Assembly: GCF_021922985.1 (NCBI RefSeq)
Contig: NZ_CP040788.1
Location: 2,356,001-2,420,000, forward strand
Direction: 5' to 3'
DNA: 64,000 nucleotides
From: Clavibacter michiganensis subsp. tessellarius
GTDB lineage: Bacteria > Actinomycetota > Actinomycetes > Actinomycetales > Microbacteriaceae
Position 1 is the first letter of the stretch. The number at the start of each line of letters is the position of its first letter. Positions 7,807 to 16,805 of the stretch are shown here, piece after piece. A program made the translations under genes and the position numbers. A model generated the notes under the pieces. The model had not been told where the DNA came from, did not search any database, and was given only the letters and a program-made list of their open reading frames with translations.

Positions 7807-7832
7807 AGATTACGGTATCGATAACGGGTATC
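7807..7832 (-). promoter_or_regulatory. znuA promoter (leaderless type) with candidate Zur operator
   Basis: On the minus strand a -10-like TAATCT (7807-7812) ends 7 nt before the znuA ATG, suggesting a leaderless transcript. Just upstream, 7813-7832 holds overlapping imperfect inverted repeats, CGGTATC/GATAACG (6 of 7 paired) and GATAAC-G-GGTATC (5 of 6). This is an AT-richer island in GC-rich DNA. It is a plausible Zur site, unproven. Confidence 0.5.
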
Positions 7833-7871
7833 AGTACCACGGTGCCCCCGCTGTGGAGTCGCGGCCGCGCC

Positions 7872-9263
7872 TCACTCCAGGAGCAGCGCGGGCTCTTCGA
7901 TGATGCTCGCGACGTCCGCCAGGAAGCGGCTCGCCACGTCGCCGTCGACCACGCGGTGGTCGAAGCTCGCGCCGATGGTCGTGACGAAGCGCGGACGCAC
8001 CTCGCCGTCGACGACCCACGGCTTCTGCTTGATCGTGCCGAGCGCGACGATCGCGACCTCGCCCGGGTTGAGGATCGGCGTGCCCGTGTCCATCCCGAAG
8101 ACGCCGATGTTCGTCAGCGTGATGGTGCCCTGGCTCATGTCCGCCGGGCTCGTCTTCCCGTCGCGGGCCGTGAGCGTGAGCTGCTCGAGCGCGCGGGCGA
8201 GCTCCAGCAGCGACATGGCCTGCGACTCCTTCACGTTCGGCACGACGAGGCCCCGTGGCGTCGCGGCGGCGACCCCGAGGTTCACGTAGTGGCGGACGAT
8301 GATCTCCTGGTCGGTCCAGGAGGAGTTGACCGTGGGGTTGCGGCGGACGGCCCAGATCATGGCCTTCGCCATGATGAGGAGCGGCGAGACCTTCACGCCC
8401 GCGAAGTCGGGGGACGCCTTGAGGCGCTTGACGAACTCCATGGTGCGGGTGGCGTCGACGTCGACGAACAGGCTCACGTGCGGCGCCTGGAACGCGCTCT
8501 GCACCATGGCCGCGGCGATGACCTTGCGGACGCCCTTGACCGGGATCCGGTCCTCGCGCGCGTCCGGCCACTCGGGCGTCTCGATGTTCTTGAAGACGCT
8601 CGCCTGCTGGGCGGTGCGGATGACGTCCTCGCGCGTGATCTCGCCGACGAGGCCGGTGGCCTCGACCTCCGCCAGGTCGACCTCGAGGTCCTTGGCGAGC
8701 TTCCGGATCGGGGGCTTCGCGATGATCGGCACGGCCGACGCGGCGGGCACCGAGGCGGGGCGCGGAGCGCGGGCCGCCGGGGCGGCGGGCGAGGAGGCGC
8801 CGGGACGCGCGGGGGCCGCGGCGGGCTCGGCGCGGCGACGGCGGCTCGCGACCTTGCCGACCGTGCCGTAGCCCACGAGCACGGCACCCGAGGTCTCCTC
8901 GGCGGCGGGCGCGGGCGGCGCCACGGGCTCGCGGTCCTCGATGGCCGTGTCGTCCTCGATCACCGTCTCGTTCGGCAGCGCCATCTGCGCGGGCGTCTCC
9001 GCCGGACCGGAGACGCCGGGCGAGCCCTGCGCGATCGCGATGATGGGCGTGCCCACCTCGACCGTCTGACCCTCCTGCACGAGCAGCCCGGAGACCGTGC
9101 CCTCGAACGGGCTCGGCAGCTCCACGAGCGACTTCGCGGTCTCGATCTCGACGATCACCTGGTTGAGCGCCACGCGGTCGCCCGGCTGCACGCGCCACGA
9201 GACGATCTCGGCGTCGATGAGGCCCTCGCCCACGTCGGGCAGGGTGAACTGGGAGTCGGCCAT
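7872..9263 (-). CDS. bkdC: Dihydrolipoamide acyltransferase E2 of branched-chain 2-oxoacid dehydrogenase
   Basis: This 463-residue E2 has a lipoyl domain at the N-terminus (lipoyl Lys44 in [10 protein letters not shown]) and a long Ala/Pro-rich linker. Next comes a peripheral subunit-binding domain ([14 protein letters not shown] to GEITREDV), then the catalytic domain ending in SFDHRVVDG with His436 and Asp440. It transfers the acyl group to CoA. I took the ATG at 9263 because [14 protein letters not shown] is the canonical lipoyl-domain start. It is third in the bkdA-bkdB-bkdC operon, 46 nt after bkdB. A branched-chain substrate is inferred from the separate E1 alpha and beta genes; actinobacterial pyruvate dehydrogenase normally uses single-chain AceE. 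Confidence 0.93.
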   Translation of the reverse strand: MADSQFTLPDVGEGLIDAEIVSWRVQPGDRVALNQVIVEIETAKSLVELPSPFEGTVSGLLVQEGQTVEVGTPIIAIAQGSPGVSGPAETPAQMALPNETVIEDDTAIEDREPVAPPAPAAEETSGAVLVGYGTVGKVASRRRRAEPAAAPARPGASSPAAPAARAPRPASVPAASAVPIIAKPPIRKLAKDLEVDLAEVEATGLVGEITREDVIRTAQQASVFKNIETPEWPDAREDRIPVKGVRKVIAAAMVQSAFQAPHVSLFVDVDATRTMEFVKRLKASPDFAGVKVSPLLIMAKAMIWAVRRNPTVNSSWTDQEIIVRHYVNLGVAAATPRGLVVPNVKESQAMSLLELARALEQLTLTARDGKTSPADMSQGTITLTNIGVFGMDTGTPILNPGEVAIVALGTIKQKPWVVDGEVRPRFVTTIGASFDHRVVDGDVASRFLADVASIIEEPALLLE

Positions 9264-9309
9264 CGTGCGGGTCCTCTTCTCACGTGCCGCGCGGGCGGCG
9301 GGCGGCGTC

Positions 9310-10362
9310 TTAGTAGGCGAGCGAGCGGTCGACGGCCTCGAGGATGCGGTCGGCATCCGGGAGGTACAGCGTCTCGAGCTTCGCGGGCGGGAACGGGGCG
9401 TCGAAGCCGGAGACGCGGATCACCGGCGCCTCGAGCGAGTAGAAGGCGCGCTCGGTGACGGTGGCCGCGATCTCGGAGCCGACGGACACGTGGCCCGGCG
9501 CCTCCTGCGCGACGACGAGGCGGCCCGTGCGCTGCACGGACTCGAGGATGGGGCCGTAGTCGACGGGCGACAGCGAGCGCAGGTCGACGACCTCGACGCT
9601 CGTGCCCTCCTCGGCCGCGAGCTCGGCGGCCTGCAGCAGCATCGACACCATGGCGCCGTGGCCGACGAGCGTGACGTCGGTGCCGGAGCGGACGACGCGG
9701 CTCTCGTGCAGGCCGATGCCGGGGGCCGAGAAGTCGACCTCGCCCTTCGGCCGGTAGCGCGCCTTGGGCTCGAAGAACATGACCGGGTCGTCGCTCTGGA
9801 TGGCCTCCTGGATCATCCAGTAGGCGTCGTGCGGCGTGCTCGGGCTGACCACGCGGAGGCCGGGGGTGTGCGCGAAGTACGCCTCGGGGCTCTCCTGGTG
9901 GTGCTCGATCGCGCCGATGTGGCCGCCGTAGGGCACGCGGATGACGACGGGCATGCGCATCGCGCCCTCGTGCCGGTTCGTGATCTTGGCGAGCTGGCTC
10001 GTGATCTGGTCGAAGGCCGGGTAGATGAAGCCGTCGAACTGGATCTCGCACACGGGCCGGTAGCCGCGCATCGCGAGGCCGATGGCCGTGCCGACGATGC
10101 CGGACTCCGCGAGCGGGGTGTCGATGACGCGGCGCGCGCCGAAGTCGCGCTGCAGGTGCTCGGTGATGCGGAAGACGCCGCCGAGCGGGCCGATGTCCTC
10201 GCCCATGAGCAGGACCCTGTCGTCCTCCTCGAGCGCGCGGCGGAGGCCGGCGTTGAGCGCCTTCGCCATGGGCATGCTCTCGATGCCGGCGGGGGCGCCG
10301 TCGCCGCCCGCGGATCCGGCGGCGCCGGCGCTCGCCTCGGCGCGGTCGATGGTGTCGGTCAT
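9310..10362 (-). CDS. bkdB: 2-oxoacid dehydrogenase E1 beta subunit
   Basis: This 350-residue transketolase-type beta subunit carries the landmarks [31 protein letters not shown] and [20 protein letters not shown]. With BkdA it forms the thiamine-diphosphate E1 that decarboxylates 2-oxoacids. The first ~25 residues are a Gly/Ala-rich extension before the conserved core. Its ATG overlaps the bkdA stop by 4 nt (ATGA), indicating coupled translation and equimolar subunits. Confidence 0.95.
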   Translation of the reverse strand: MTDTIDRAEASAGAAGSAGGDGAPAGIESMPMAKALNAGLRRALEEDDRVLLMGEDIGPLGGVFRITEHLQRDFGARRVIDTPLAESGIVGTAIGLAMRGYRPVCEIQFDGFIYPAFDQITSQLAKITNRHEGAMRMPVVIRVPYGGHIGAIEHHQESPEAYFAHTPGLRVVSPSTPHDAYWMIQEAIQSDDPVMFFEPKARYRPKGEVDFSAPGIGLHESRVVRSGTDVTLVGHGAMVSMLLQAAELAAEEGTSVEVVDLRSLSPVDYGPILESVQRTGRLVVAQEAPGHVSVGSEIAATVTERAFYSLEAPVIRVSGFDAPFPPAKLETLYLPDADRILEAVDRSLAY

Positions 10363-11471
10363 CGGGTCCCTCCCAGCGAGGCCTCGTAGCGCTCGAGCCA
10401 CTCGCGCTGCTCCGCGGTGACGGGGTGCGGATCCGAGTAGACGTGGTCGAAGATGCCCGTGAGCGGCGGGCCGGTGAGCTCGATGGTGCGGCGGCGGACG
10501 TCGGCGGCGAGGTCCTTGGCCTCCTCGTCGATCCCGTCGAAGAGCGACTGCGGCGCTCCCTGGTTCCGCAGGTAGGCCTCGAGGCGGGCGATCGGGTCCT
10601 TCGCGACCCAGCCCTGCAGCTCCTCGTCGGTGCGGTACTTCGTGGGGTCGTCGCTCGAGGTGTGCGCGCCGACGCGGTACGTGAGCGCCTCGATGAAGGA
10701 CGGGCCGCCGCCGTTGCGCGCATCGTCCAGGTGCTTGGCCGTGACCGCGTAGCTCGCGAACACGTCGTTGCCGTCGACCTGCGTGCTGGGCACGCCGAAG
10801 CCGCGCGAGCGGAGGTAGAGGGGCGTGCGCGACTGCGTGGCGACCGGGACCGAGATCGCCCAGTGGTTGTTCTGGAGGAAGAAGACCTGCGGGGTCTGGA
10901 AGCTCGCGGCGAAGACGAACGCCTCGCTCACGTCGCCCTGGCTGGTGGCGCCGTCGCCGTAGTACGCGATGACCGCGGTGTCGCGATCCGGGTCGCCGGT
11001 CGCGACGTCGCCGTCGAACGCGACGCCCATCGCGTAGCCCGTGGCGTGCAGCGCCTGCGAGCCGATGACCAGCGTGTAGAGGTGGAAGTTCCCGACCGCC
11101 GGATCCCAGCCGCCGTGCGTGACGCCGCGCATGAGGCGCACGATGTCGACCGGATCGATGCCGCGGATGAGCGCGACGCCGTGCTCGCGGTACGCGGGGA
11201 ACACGTGGTCCTGCGGGCGGGTGGCGCGACCGGATCCGACCTGCGCCGCCTCCTGGCCGGTGCTCGGCGCCCAGAGGCCGAGGTGGCCCTGGCGCTGGAG
11301 GTTGGTGGCCTCGAGGTCGAACGCCCGCGTGAGGCGCATGTCGCGGAGGAAGCCGCGATGGTCGTCCTCCGTGAGTCGCTCGAAGTACGGGAGGAACTCC
11401 TCGGCGGAGTCGCTCGGTGCGAGCTCGCCCGCGGGGGTCAGGAGCTGGACCGTCACATCGCTTTCCGGCAT
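10359..11471 (-). CDS. bkdA: 2-oxoacid dehydrogenase E1 alpha subunit
   Basis: This 370-residue E1 alpha has the thiamine diphosphate motif running from GDG (172-174) to NN (201-202) and the conserved stretch AYREHGVALIRG. Together with BkdB it performs oxidative decarboxylation of branched-chain 2-oxoacids, feeding acyl-CoA for branched fatty acid synthesis, which fits the iso/anteiso lipids of Microbacteriaceae. It leads the operon. A -10-like TAGGTT (11478-11483) ends 6 nt before the ATG, so the mRNA is probably leaderless. The aminotransferase gene ends only 9 nt upstream, so read-through from there is also possible. Confidence 0.94.
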   Translation of the reverse strand: MPESDVTVQLLTPAGELAPSDSAEEFLPYFERLTEDDHRGFLRDMRLTRAFDLEATNLQRQGHLGLWAPSTGQEAAQVGSGRATRPQDHVFPAYREHGVALIRGIDPVDIVRLMRGVTHGGWDPAVGNFHLYTLVIGSQALHATGYAMGVAFDGDVATGDPDRDTAVIAYYGDGATSQGDVSEAFVFAASFQTPQVFFLQNNHWAISVPVATQSRTPLYLRSRGFGVPSTQVDGNDVFASYAVTAKHLDDARNGGGPSFIEALTYRVGAHTSSDDPTKYRTDEELQGWVAKDPIARLEAYLRNQGAPQSLFDGIDEEAKDLAADVRRRTIELTGPPLTGIFDHVYSDPHPVTAEQREWLERYEASLGGTR

Positions 11472-11477
11472 CGTCCC

Positions 11478-11483
11478 AACCTA
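11478..11483 (-). promoter_or_regulatory. -10 element of bkdA, leaderless spacing
   Basis: TAGGTT lies 6 nt before the bkdA ATG on the minus strand and inside the last codons of the upstream aminotransferase gene. The -35 is weak. Confidence 0.5.
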
Positions 11484-12608
11484 CCGGCGCGCCGGGTGGC
11501 CCTCCGGCAGCCCCCGGACAATTCCCGCCGACGCGTTCAGTAGCTTCCGGACAGAGGCGGGCTCGCCGATCGTGACGCGGATGCCCTCGTCGGCGAAGGC
11601 GCGCACCACGAGTCCGGCGGCGGCCAGCTGCGACTCGACCTCCGCGGTGTCGGCGCCGGTCGCCAGCCACACGAAGTTGCCGTGAGGGCGCGGGACCTCC
11701 CAGCCCTGCTCGGTGAGCGCGCGCCAGGCCTCGTCGCGGTCGCGCGCGAGCACGGCCACGCGCTCCAGGAGCTCGTCCTCGTGCTCGAGCGATGCCAGCG
11801 CCGCGTGCTGCGCGTGGCCGGTGACCGAGAGCGGGATGGCGGCCGAGCGCGCCGCGTCGAGGATCCGCGGATGCCCCACCGCGTAGCCGATGCGCAGGCC
11901 CGCGAGCCCGTACGCCTTGGAGAAGGTGCGGAGCACGACGAGGTTCGGGTGGTCGGCGAGCAGGGACATGCCGTCGAGGGCATGCTCGGGCGCGACGAAC
12001 TCCCCGTAGGCCTCGTCGAGGAGCACGAGCACGTCGCGCGGGACCGCGGCCAGCAGGCGCTCGAGGTCCTCCTGCGTCACGAGCGTGCCCGTGGGGTTGT
12101 TCGGCGTGCAGACGATGACGACGCGCGTCCGGTCGGTGAGCGCCTGGATCATGCCGTCGACGTCGTGCGAGTGGTCCGGCAGGTTCGGGACGGGGACGCC
12201 CGTCGCGCCGGCGACCGTGATGAGCGTGGGGTACGCCTCGAAGGAGCGCCACGCGTGCACGACCTCGTCGCCCGGGCCCGCGGCCGCCGTGATGAGCTGG
12301 GAGAGGATCGCCACGGACCCGGCACCCGCGTGCACGTGGTCGACCGTGACGCCGAAGCGCTCGGCGAGCGCGGTGCGCAGCAGGGTGGCGCCCGCATCCG
12401 GGTAGCGGTTCACGTCCCGCACCCGGTCGATGCGCGCGAGCACCGAGGGCAGCGGGTCGAACGGGTTCTCGTTGCTCGAGAGCTTGAAGTCGTCCTCGCC
12501 GGCGGGCTTGCCCTGGCGGTAGGCGACCATGGCGGCGATGGCCGGCCGGAGCCGGACGGGCGCCGCGTCGTCCGCGGACAGGTCGGGGACTGCGGGGTCG
12601 GAGGTCAC
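11481..12608 (-). CDS. pat: PLP-dependent aminotransferase, aromatic/histidinol-phosphate type
   Basis: This 375-residue fold-type I class I/II aminotransferase has KLSSNENPF near the start, CTPNNPTG (168-174), DEAYGEF (198-204), the PLP Lys231 in [11 protein letters not shown] and Arg239. It belongs to the HisC/Pat subfamily. Location next to bkdABC, away from his genes, and lack of a histidine context make an aromatic amino acid aminotransferase more likely than histidinol-phosphate aminotransferase; sequence alone cannot settle this. The GTG start sits 6 nt after TAGGAT (12615-12620), the leaderless pattern. Confidence 0.85.
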   Translation of the reverse strand: MTSDPAVPDLSADDAAPVRLRPAIAAMVAYRQGKPAGEDDFKLSSNENPFDPLPSVLARIDRVRDVNRYPDAGATLLRTALAERFGVTVDHVHAGAGSVAILSQLITAAAGPGDEVVHAWRSFEAYPTLITVAGATGVPVPNLPDHSHDVDGMIQALTDRTRVVIVCTPNNPTGTLVTQEDLERLLAAVPRDVLVLLDEAYGEFVAPEHALDGMSLLADHPNLVVLRTFSKAYGLAGLRIGYAVGHPRILDAARSAAIPLSVTGHAQHAALASLEHEDELLERVAVLARDRDEAWRALTEQGWEVPRPHGNFVWLATGADTAEVESQLAAAGLVVRAFADEGIRVTIGEPASVRKLLNASAGIVRGLPEGHPARR

Positions 12609-12614
12609 CGGTCG

Positions 12615-12620
12615 ATCCTA
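12615..12620 (-). promoter_or_regulatory. -10 element of pat, leaderless spacing
   Basis: TAGGAT on the minus strand ends 6 nt before the GTG start of the aminotransferase. Confidence 0.6.
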
Positions 12621-12666
12621 CGGTCGCGTCGGGTGCCGGTTCACGGCCCCTCCCGGCGCCGTCTGA

Positions 12667-12672
12667 CAGGAT
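12667..12672 (+). promoter_or_regulatory. -10-like element, leaderless spacing
   Basis: CAGGAT ends 6 nt before the ATG at 12679. No RBS is present. Confidence 0.5.
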
Positions 12673-12678
12673 CGGGGC

Positions 12679-13074
12679 ATGACCCGATTCCTCGTGCGCG
12701 TGGTCGTCAACGCGGTCGCGCTCTGGCTCACCACGCTCCTCGTCTCCGGCACGACCGTGACCGCCTACGAGCCGGGCGACGCGACGGCCACCGTGCTGAC
12801 GTACCTGCTGCTCGGCGCGATCTTCGGCGTCGTGAACGGCGTGATCGGGACCGCCATCCGCATCGTGGCCTTCCCGCTCTACATCCTGACGCTCGGGCTC
12901 ATCGCGCTCGTCGTGAACGGTCTGCTCTTCCTCCTCGTGGGGGCGATCTCGGGCGGTCTCGGCTTCGGCCTCACCGTCGACGGCTTCTGGTGGGGCGTGC
13001 TCGGCGCCCTGCTGATGGCGTTCTTCAGCTGGCTGGTGGGCCTCGTGCTGCGCCCGGTGACCGCGAGGGCCTGA
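12679..13074 (+). CDS. YvlD/DUF360-type four-helix membrane protein (phage holin 4 superfamily)
   Basis: This 131-residue protein has four hydrophobic helices. The characteristic segment ATVLTYLLLGAIFGVVNGVIG is followed by PLYILTLGLIALVVNGLLFLL. This family is often labelled phage holin in databases, but it is a chromosomal housekeeping membrane protein with no lysis genes nearby, so I do not read it as prophage. Function is unknown; in Bacillus, YvlD homologues relate to envelope stress. The start is supported by the -10-like CAGGAT only 6 nt upstream. Confidence 0.85.
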   Translation: MTRFLVRVVVNAVALWLTTLLVSGTTVTAYEPGDATATVLTYLLLGAIFGVVNGVIGTAIRIVAFPLYILTLGLIALVVNGLLFLLVGAISGGLGFGLTVDGFWWGVLGALLMAFFSWLVGLVLRPVTARA

Positions 13075-13082
13075 CCCGCGCG

Positions 13083-14360
13083 TCACATCCCACCGCCCGA
13101 TCCGCGGGGCGGGGTGAGCGGGGCCCGCTCCGCCCGGTAGAGGTGGGACGCGACCGGCGTCGCCCCGTCGAGGAACCCGTGGAGCTCGTCGCGCGCCCGC
13201 TCCAGGAGCGGCGAGCGGGAGGCCTCCATCTCGGTCGCCGTCGCCCGATAGGTGCCCAGATCGTGCGCGTCCAGGACGCCCGCAGGCACCGTCGGCGCGA
13301 AGGCCGGCGTGCGCACCACGACGTCGTCGCCCGCGTCGCCGTCGGACGGGCGCACGCCGCCGAGCGCCGGGACGGGGTCGTCCGCGTGCTCCACCGCCAC
13401 GCCGTCGATCCCCTGGCGGATCGGCAGCTGCCCGACCGGGGAGCCGAACGTGAGCTCGTGGGTCACGTGGAAGCCCGGGTCGTCGCCCACGGATCGCGCG
13501 AGGATCCCGCCCATCGAGTAGCCGACGACGTAGACCTCGTCCTCCGCGGTCGCGCCGGCCTCGCGGAGCGCCGTCTCAGCGGCGTGCACCGCGGATCCGC
13601 CCTCCGTCGCGAGCGCGGCCGCCGCCGAGGCCGGTCCGAAGTCCTCGCGGCCGGTGCCCGGATCCATGGTGACCATGCCGCCGAAGTACGCGACGAAGCG
13701 GCGGCGTCCGTCCGGCACCCGGTACTCCTCGACGCGCATCTGCGGGGTGCCGGGAACCGGGTCGGGGATCCGGTCGGCGAGGTCCTGCAGGCTCGTCGGC
13801 GCCGGACGGACGGCGTCACGGCGGACGTGGACCATCGCGGGCGCGTCGCGCAGGACGCCGAAGGCCCCCAGCGCGGCCAGGAGGCCAGCGGTCGTCTCCC
13901 GCACGCCGTCGTCGCCGGCAGGGCGAGCCGGGAGGAAGCGCGTGGCCGCGGCCGCGATGTCCGAGACCACGTCCCGGACGACGGCGGGCAGCAGGATCCG
14001 GAGGGGCCCGCCTGGGGAGGAGGGAGCCGCATCCGCCGCACCGTCGCCCGCGGCGGAGCGCACGCAGCGGTCGACGTCCCGCTCGCCGTCCGCGTACTCG
14101 GCGGCGACCCGGCGCAGGTCGGCGGCGAGCGCCCGCGCGTCGTGGGCGGCGGACGACAGGAGACCGCGCGGGGCGTCGAGGCTCGCATCGTGGTCGCCCG
14201 TGATCGTGGCGACCAGCGGCGGCAGGGCCAGCGCCCGCGCGTGGTCGTCGAGCCGACCTGCCTCGTCGTCGAGCCGCGCGGCGATGCGCGTGAGGTCGTC
14301 CGTCTCGACCGCGGTGCCGCCTCCCTCGGTGACGGTGAGCCCCTCGACCGCCGCGGTCAC
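13083..14360 (-). CDS. Putative exported alpha/beta hydrolase with WXG/ESX-like helical N-terminus
   Basis: This 425-residue protein has two parts. Residues 20-105 are a helical hairpin that includes LRRVAAEYADGERD; Y89-x3-E93 fits the YxxxD/E export motif of ESX/type VII substrates. Residues 200-375 form an alpha/beta hydrolase with nucleophile elbow GYSMGG (Ser282), DPVP (Asp328) and AHDLGTY (His366), a complete lipase/esterase-like triad. The GTG start overlaps the stop of the WXG100-like gene by 4 nt. No classical signal peptide is seen. I infer a hydrolase exported as a partner complex; substrate unknown. It could instead act in the cytoplasm. Confidence 0.8.
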   Translation of the reverse strand: MTAAVEGLTVTEGGGTAVETDDLTRIAARLDDEAGRLDDHARALALPPLVATITGDHDASLDAPRGLLSSAAHDARALAADLRRVAAEYADGERDVDRCVRSAAGDGAADAAPSSPGGPLRILLPAVVRDVVSDIAAAATRFLPARPAGDDGVRETTAGLLAALGAFGVLRDAPAMVHVRRDAVRPAPTSLQDLADRIPDPVPGTPQMRVEEYRVPDGRRRFVAYFGGMVTMDPGTGREDFGPASAAAALATEGGSAVHAAETALREAGATAEDEVYVVGYSMGGILARSVGDDPGFHVTHELTFGSPVGQLPIRQGIDGVAVEHADDPVPALGGVRPSDGDAGDDVVVRTPAFAPTVPAGVLDAHDLGTYRATATEMEASRSPLLERARDELHGFLDGATPVASHLYRAERAPLTPPRGSGGGM

Positions 14361-14671
14361 AGGCGCGCCCCGGGGCAGCCGGAGGGAGCGTGAGCATCGT
14401 GGAGGAGGGTGCCGGCGAGCGCCACCCGGCCGGCGAGGTCGTCGAGGGCGCCGATGAACGCGTCGTGCGCGCGTCCGGACCACGACGGGTCGTCCCGGCA
14501 GGAGGCGATGCCGCGGTGCGTCTCCGCCACCGCGTCGGCGAGCACGGCGAGCGCGTGCGCGCGCGTCTGTGCCTCGGCGCGGAGCTGGCCGGGCGTGCTG
14601 CCGCCCTCCCTCCCCATGCCTCCGAGCGGCTCGCCCCCACCCGCACTGCATCCGCCCGGCTGTTCCCGCAT
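14357..14671 (-). CDS. WXG100-like small helical protein
   Basis: This 104-residue protein is predicted to form two amphipathic helices (about 28-60 and 67-95) joined by a turn with WSG at DPSWSGRAHDAF. That matches the WXG motif and helical-hairpin shape of WXG100/ESAT-6 proteins. Its stop overlaps the GTG of the hydrolase gene by 4 nt, so the two are translated together, as ESX partner pairs are. The N-terminal ~25 residues are Gly-rich and disordered, which is unusual. The ATG at 14671 is the best start; GTG or ATG codons further in are possible. Confidence 0.7.
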   Translation of the reverse strand: MREQPGGCSAGGGEPLGGMGREGGSTPGQLRAEAQTRAHALAVLADAVAETHRGIASCRDDPSWSGRAHDAFIGALDDLAGRVALAGTLLHDAHAPSGCPGARL

Positions 14672-14791
14672 CGCGTCCCGTCCTCTCCCGTCGGCACGCA
14701 TCGTGCGCCACGGCCGACACGGCAGGCAGCCGGACGCCGCATCCGGGGGACGGCGAAGGGATCCGAGGATGTGGGGAGGGGGCGCAGCCGA

Positions 14792-14797
14792 CAGAAT
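14792..14797 (+). promoter_or_regulatory. -10 element, leaderless spacing
   Basis: CAGAAT ends 6 nt before the ATG of the tyrosine phosphatase gene. Confidence 0.55.
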
Positions 14798-14803
14798 GGC
14801 CGC

Positions 14804-15331
14804 ATGGGAGCCCCCGACTCTCCGGATCCGACGGCACCACCCGTCTTCCGGATCGCCTTCGTCTGCACCGGCAACATCTGCCGCTCCCCGATGGCGGAGG
14901 TCGTCTTCCGCGACCTCGTCCAGCGGGCCGGGTGCGCCGACCTCGTCTCGGTCACCAGCGCGGGCACGGGCGACTGGCACGTGGGCGAGCAGGCCGATGC
15001 CCGCACCCTCGCGGCGCTGGAGCGGAAGGGGCTGTCGGGATCCGCGCACCGGGCCAAGCAGTTCGACCCCGGATCGCTGCCGGAGCTCGACCTCGTGGTG
15101 GTCTTCGACCGCGGCCAGGAGCGGATCCTCCGCCAGTGGGCGCGCACGGAGGCGGACCGCGCGAAGGTGCACCTGCTGCTGTCCTTCGATCCTCCACAGG
15201 CCCACCTGCGGGACGTCCCGGACCCCTACTACTCCGACGCCGCGAGGTTCGACCAGGTCCTTGACATGATAGGTCGTGCCTCCCGGGCCCTCCTCGCGCA
15301 GGTGGAGCCCGGCATCCGTCCCCCCAGCTAG
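14804..15331 (+). CDS. Low-molecular-weight protein-tyrosine phosphatase
   Basis: This 175-residue enzyme has the P-loop CTGNICRS (Cys21 to Arg27 and Ser28) and the general acid Asp140 in DVPDPYY. These are all the catalytic residues of LMW-PTPs. It should dephosphorylate phosphotyrosine, or arginine in some relatives, and actinobacterial homologues are PtpA-like. The start follows a -10-like hexamer by 6 nt with no nearby RBS. It ends 12 nt before purB, so the two may be cotranscribed without a functional link being obvious. Confidence 0.93.
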   Translation: MGAPDSPDPTAPPVFRIAFVCTGNICRSPMAEVVFRDLVQRAGCADLVSVTSAGTGDWHVGEQADARTLAALERKGLSGSAHRAKQFDPGSLPELDLVVVFDRGQERILRQWARTEADRAKVHLLLSFDPPQAHLRDVPDPYYSDAARFDQVLDMIGRASRALLAQVEPGIRPPS

Positions 15332-15343
15332 GAGATCGTCCGC

Positions 15344-16726
15344 ATGAGCCCGTTGCCCCCGCAGGTGCTGAGCCCCCTCGACGGCCGCTACGCCCCCGTC
15401 GTCACCGAGCTCGGCGAGCACCTCTCGGAGGCGGGCCTCAACCGGGCGCGCGTCCACGTCGAGATCGAGTGGCTCATCCACCTCACCGATCGCTCCCTCC
15501 TCTCCCCCTCCCCGTTCACGGACGAGCAGAAGGCGGCGCTGCGCCGGGTCGTCGCGGAGTTCGGGCAGGAGCAGATCGACGCGCTCGCCCGCGTCGAGGC
15601 CGTCACGCGCCACGACGTGAAGGCCGTCGAGTACTTCGTGCGCGACCGCCTCGCGGAGCTCGGCCTCGGCCACGTCGCGGAGCTCACCCACTTCGCCTGC
15701 ACGAGCGAGGACATCAACAACCTCTCCTACGCGCTCGTCATCGACCGCGCCGTGCGCGAGGTGTGGCTGCCGAAGCTCGTCTCCGTCGTCGGCGCCCTCC
15801 GCGAGCGGGCCCTCCTCTTCCGCGACGACGCGATGCTCTCCCGCACGCACGGCCAGCCCGCCACGCCCACGACGCTCGGCAAGGAGCTCGCGGTGTTCGT
15901 GCACCGGCTGGAGCGCCTGCGCGCCGACGTCGAGGACGTCGAGGTGCTCGGCAAGTTCAGCGGCGCCACGGGCACTTTCGCCGCGCACCTCGCGGCCGAC
16001 GCCGACGTCGACTGGCCCGCCGAGTCGCGGGCGTTCGTCACGTCCCTGGGGCTCGTGTGGAACCCGCTCACCACGCAGATCGAGTCGCACGACTGGCAGG
16101 CGGAGCTCTACACGCGCATCGCGCACGTGAACCGGGTGCTGCACAACCTCTGCACCGACGTGTGGACCTACATCTCCATGGGCTACTTCCGGCAGATCCC
16201 GCAGGCGGGCGCCACCGGGTCGTCGACCATGCCGCACAAGATCAACCCGATCCGGTTCGAGAACGCCGAGGCGAACCTCGAGCTGTCGGACGCGCTGCTC
16301 GACTCGCTGGCGTCCACCCTCGTCACCTCGCGGCTGCAGCGCGACCTCACCGACTCCACCACGCAGCGCAACGTCGGCGTCGCGCTCGGGCACTCGCTGC
16401 TGGCGCTCGACAACATCGGACGCGGCCTCCTCGAGATCGACGTCGACCGGGCGCTGCTCGCGGCCGACCTCGACGCGAACTGGGAGATCCTTGGCGAGGC
16501 GATCCAGACGGTCATCCGCGCGGAGATCGTCGCGGGCCGCAGCTCCATCAGCGACCCGTACGCGGTGCTCAAGGAGCTCACGCGCGGCAAGCGCGTCGGC
16601 CGCGACGAGATGCGCGCGTTCGTGTCCGGGCTCGACATCGGCGACGCCGCCAAGGCGCGTCTCCTCGAGCTGACGCCCGCGGGCTACGCGGGGCTGGCGT
16701 CGCAGCTGGTCGACCACATCCTCTGA
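15344..16726 (+). CDS. purB: Adenylosuccinate lyase
   Basis: This 460-residue fumarase/aspartase-superfamily protein has the signature GSSTMPHKINP near residues 290-300, the conserved TRHDVKAVEYF and SRTHGQPATPTTLGKE. It cleaves SAICAR to AICAR and adenylosuccinate to AMP in purine synthesis. Sequence and length match the longer PurB class, like E. coli PurB, rather than the ~430-residue Bacillus type. The ATG has a GGAG 7-10 nt upstream. A hairpin terminator follows. Confidence 0.97.
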   Translation: MSPLPPQVLSPLDGRYAPVVTELGEHLSEAGLNRARVHVEIEWLIHLTDRSLLSPSPFTDEQKAALRRVVAEFGQEQIDALARVEAVTRHDVKAVEYFVRDRLAELGLGHVAELTHFACTSEDINNLSYALVIDRAVREVWLPKLVSVVGALRERALLFRDDAMLSRTHGQPATPTTLGKELAVFVHRLERLRADVEDVEVLGKFSGATGTFAAHLAADADVDWPAESRAFVTSLGLVWNPLTTQIESHDWQAELYTRIAHVNRVLHNLCTDVWTYISMGYFRQIPQAGATGSSTMPHKINPIRFENAEANLELSDALLDSLASTLVTSRLQRDLTDSTTQRNVGVALGHSLLALDNIGRGLLEIDVDRALLAADLDANWEILGEAIQTVIRAEIVAGRSSISDPYAVLKELTRGKRVGRDEMRAFVSGLDIGDAAKARLLELTPAGYAGLASQLVDHIL

Positions 16727-16733
16727 TCCGGGC

Positions 16734-16763
16734 CGTCGGGACCCTCGTCGCGGGGTCCCGACG
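16734..16763 (+). terminator. Terminator hairpin after purB
   Basis: An 11-bp perfect stem CGTCGGGACCC with its complement and an 8-nt loop begins 8 nt after the purB stop. Confidence 0.75.
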
Positions 16764-16805
16764 CGCGTCCGCGGCTCGGGGCGGTGCGGAGCCGATCCGA
16801 GCGGC

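Noticed and set aside
7374..9458. Long ORF antisense to znuA and bkdC
   Set aside because: Arg/Asp/Gly-rich composition is typical of an antisense frame in GC-rich DNA. The opposite strand carries well-conserved genes.
12679..13074. Phage holin label, possible prophage remnant
   Set aside because: It is a chromosomal YvlD/DUF360-type membrane protein. There are no phage structural, lysis or integrase genes nearby.
9310..13086. 1258-codon open frame on the minus strand
   Set aside because: Only its last 350 codons are bkdB; the rest is an open wrong frame across bkdA, pat and the YvlD gene. The bkdB start is set by the 4-nt overlap with bkdA.
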